Source of the DNA: Ilumatobacter sp.
GTDB lineage: Bacteria > Actinomycetota > Acidimicrobiia > Acidimicrobiales > Ilumatobacteraceae
Assembly (NCBI GenBank): GCA_029263275.1
Contig: JAJCXU010000587.1
Span: 1-6,829 of the forward strand
DNA: 6,829 nucleotides
Direction: 5' to 3'
Shown in pieces: positions 5,383-6,829 of this stretch. Numbering within the stretch: the stretch's first letter is position 1; every line of letters begins with the position of its first letter. The translations under genes and the position numbers were made by a program. The notes beneath the pieces are model-generated. The model saw nothing but the letters and a program-made list of their open reading frames with translations. It was not told the DNA's origin and did not search any database.

Positions 5383-6387
5383 TCAGCGACGGGCGCCCAT
5401 GAACATGCCCTTGAGCGCTTCGTAGTGCTCGATGACATGTCCGGCGCCGAGCACGACCGCTTCGAGCGGCACGTTCGACATCTTCACCGGCACTTCGGTC
5501 TCACGCTCGATGCGCTCGGCAAGGCCGCGCAGCAGACCGCCGCCGCCCACGAGGTACATGCCGCGGACGAGGAAGTCTTGCGACAGCTCGGGCGGCGCCT
5601 TCGACAGACACCGGATGACCGAGGACACGATCGAGGAGATGACGTCTTCAATCGCGAAACGCACCTCTTCGGGGGTGAGCAACACGGTCTTGGGCAGCCC
5701 GGTCATCAGGTCGCGGCCGCGCACCTCGGCCTGGTTTTCGTCGTGGGTCGGGTCGGCGGAGCCGATGGCGACCTTGATCTCTTCCGCGGTGCGTTCGCCA
5801 ATGGCGATGCCGTGCTCTCGTCGCACGTAGTTCTGGATCGCTGCATCGATGTCGAACGAGCCGACGCGCACGGCTTCGAGTGCGACGATCCCGCCCAGGC
5901 TGATGACTGCGGTCTCGCTGGTGCCGCCGCCAATGTCGATGACCATGTTCCCGACCGGTTCGTCGATGGGCAAGTCGGCGCCGATTGCCGCGGCCATCGG
6001 CTGTTCGATCAGGTTTGCGTCGGCGGCTCCCGCTCGACGCGCCGCGTCGGTGACGGCGCGGCGCTCGACTTCGGTGATTGCCGAGGGCACGCAGATGACC
6101 ACTTTCGGCCGCGTGAAGCGACTGACGCCGACCCGCTGCAGCAACAGCCGAATCATGCGCTCGGTGATTTCGAAGTCGGTGATCGCCCCACCGCGGAGCG
6201 GACGAACCGCGACGATGTAGCCGGGCGTGCGCCCGATCATCTGCCAGGCTTCGCGTCCGGTAGCGAGCACTTCACCTGTCTGGCGGTTCAACGCGATGAC
6301 CGACGGCTCGTTCAGCACGATGCCGCGGCCCTTCATGTAGACAAGCGTGTTGGCCGTGCCGAGGTCGATGGCGAGGTCACGTGCCAT
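5383..6387 (-). CDS. mreB: Rod-shape-determining actin homologue MreB
   Basis: This 334-residue actin-fold ATPase polymerises on the inner membrane face and guides cell-wall synthesis in rod-shaped bacteria. The length is typical for MreB (about 335-347). Phosphate-1 loop: IDLGTANTLVY (7-17). PSAITEVERRA is at 101-111. The hydrolytic region reads IEQPMAAAIGA (127-137), where the usual IEEP has Gln as its third residue. Phosphate-2 loop: IDIGGGTSETAVISLGG (150-166). The adenosine motif LVGGGGLLRGL is at 279-289. The start is well supported: GGGAGAAACTG precedes the ATG, giving a Shine-Dalgarno at about 5-6 nt spacing. No mreC, mreD, rodA or PBP2 gene lies in the window; the upstream neighbour is a small membrane protein and the downstream one an RNB nuclease. 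A mycelial or sporulation role, as for Streptomyces MreB, is an alternative to rod shape. Confidence 0.96.
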   Translation of the reverse strand: MARDLAIDLGTANTLVYMKGRGIVLNEPSVIALNRQTGEVLATGREAWQMIGRTPGYIVAVRPLRGGAITDFEITERMIRLLLQRVGVSRFTRPKVVICVPSAITEVERRAVTDAARRAGAADANLIEQPMAAAIGADLPIDEPVGNMVIDIGGGTSETAVISLGGIVALEAVRVGSFDIDAAIQNYVRREHGIAIGERTAEEIKVAIGSADPTHDENQAEVRGRDLMTGLPKTVLLTPEEVRFAIEDVISSIVSSVIRCLSKAPPELSQDFLVRGMYLVGGGGLLRGLAERIERETEVPVKMSNVPLEAVVLGAGHVIEHYEALKGMFMGARR

Positions 6388-6493
6388 CAGTTTCTCCCGT
6401 GTGTCATTGAACGACTGGTCATTCCAGCCACAGTCTGGCTCAGGCAGTCGCCCGAACGGGGCACCCTTCGCCGGGCCGCATCACCGGGCGCGG
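6388..6493 (-). promoter_or_regulatory. mreB leader/upstream region with a small hairpin
   Basis: These 106 bp separate the small membrane-protein gene from mreB. The only clear signals are the Shine-Dalgarno GGGAGA just before the mreB ATG and a perfect 5 bp stem AGCCA/TGGCT (6426-6430 and 6436-6440) with a 5-base loop. I found no convincing -35/-10 pair. The gap is long enough for mreB to have its own promoter, but read-through from moaE is equally possible. Confidence 0.35.
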
Positions 6494-6709
6494 TCACGGC
6501 GCGCTGTCATCGCCGTCAGCGCGATCATCGTCGTCCAGGCGTTCGGCCGACTTCACCTGGTCGATCGTTGGCTTGCGCGCCTCTGGCGACAAGGCGTCGA
6601 TCTGGCGCCGGAAGGAGTCGACACCGTCGTTGGCAGTGCGGCTGCGGAGTCCGAGACCCAGCACCACGGCAACCACCACGATGACGACGATGATGACGAC
6701 GACGCTCAT
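6494..6709 (-). CDS. Small single-pass membrane protein of unknown function
   Basis: I do not recognise a named family with certainty. The 71-residue product starts with an almost pure Val/Ile stretch (residues 3-18) that forms one membrane helix, followed by LRSR (21-24) as a positive stop, so the tail is probably cytoplasmic. The tail has a conserved-looking segment DSFRRQIDALSPEARKPTID (31-50) and an acidic end rich in Asp (58-68). Its ATG overlaps the moaE stop as ATGA, which argues strongly that it is translated and coupled to moaE. The transmembrane codons are a run of GTC/ATC triplets, giving the DNA a repetitive look. It precedes mreB by 106 bp, so a role with the envelope or cytoskeleton can be imagined, but nothing in the sequence proves it. 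Confidence 0.72.
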   Translation of the reverse strand: MSVVVIIVVIVVVAVVLGLGLRSRTANDGVDSFRRQIDALSPEARKPTIDQVKSAERLDDDDRADGDDSAP

Positions 6710-6829
6710 GTCGTTGCCCCGACCGACGCAGCGTCGGTGATGGCGTGTGCACCTGTTCCCCAGTCGGCGCCCTCGGCCCAGACTTCGTGTTTCCAGATCG
6801 GTGCCGTCTCCTTCAGCGCGTCGATCGCG
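6706..6829 (-). CDS. moaE: Molybdopterin synthase catalytic subunit MoaE, C-terminal end (runs off right edge)
   Basis: The last 40 residues of MoaE are visible. The enzyme inserts two sulfurs from MoaD thiocarboxylate into precursor Z (cPMP) to make molybdopterin for molybdenum cofactor. The segment DALKETAPIWKHEVW matches the E. coli region around LKTRAPFWKRE. The two lysines seven residues apart (codons 6811-6813 and 6790-6792) correspond to the active-site Lys119 and Lys126 of E. coli MoaE. The GADW that follows fits the family's C-terminal pattern. The tail after that is variable and ends at TGA 6708-6706, overlapping the ATG of the small membrane protein. MoaD and the other cofactor genes are not in view. 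The short length seen limits certainty, but the lysine spacing is specific. Confidence 0.85.
   Translation of the reverse strand, partial: AIDALKETAPIWKHEVWAEGADWGTGAHAITDAASVGATT

Noticed and set aside
5260..6684. 474-codon open frame on the plus strand opposite mreB and the small membrane-protein gene
   Set aside because: It is antisense to mreB, has His/Asp/Arg-rich composition typical of a shadow frame in high-GC DNA, and shows no recognisable motif.
6660..6706. Short ACG/ATG triplet repeat near the membrane-protein start
   Set aside because: It is explained by GTC/ATC codons for the Val/Ile membrane helix, not an independent repeat element.

Overview
The window is a 6.8 kb chromosomal segment of a high-GC bacterium. 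Gene content (a compact actinobacterial-type RNB exoribonuclease, MreB, an actinobacterial-style TesB, and a lipoprotein of the PQQ sugar dehydrogenase fold), several starts without Shine-Dalgarno sequences and possible leaderless promoters all suggest an actinomycete. It is perhaps an Acidimicrobiia/Ilumatobacter-like lineage; that placement is inference from style, not a database match. No tRNA, rRNA, CRISPR array, insertion sequence or phage gene is visible.

Layout from left to right. (1) At 1-329 on the minus strand is the N-terminal part of an M20-type amidase/hydantoinase/carbamoylase. It is divergent from a small YkoF/MTH1187-type thiamine-binding protein (441-677, plus). The 111 bp between them has a TANNNT -10 hexamer placed 6-7 nt before each start codon, as expected for leaderless mRNAs. 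(2) A SAM-dependent methyltransferase of the Methyltransf_24 type (697-1332, minus) converges on the thiamine-binding gene across 19 bp holding a small hairpin. (3) A 191 bp divergent gap rich in inverted repeats separates the methyltransferase from tesB (1524-2420, plus). tesB overlaps by ATGA with a secreted PQQ-dehydrogenase-like beta-propeller lipoprotein (2417-3781). (4) Converging on this is a minus-strand run: the C-terminus of moaE (right edge), a 71-residue single-pass membrane protein overlapping moaE by ATGA, mreB (5383-6387), and an RNB exoribonuclease (3843-5261).

Most genes look like ordinary housekeeping or metabolic genes. There is no evident multi-gene novel system. The points most worth a second look are mreB without mreC/mreD and next to an RNB nuclease, the uncharacterised membrane protein coupled to moaE, the coupling of an acyl-CoA thioesterase to an exported dehydrogenase-like lipoprotein, and the repeat-rich tesB upstream region. 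The protein family calls are strong. Promoter, operator and terminator calls were made by eye and are tentative.
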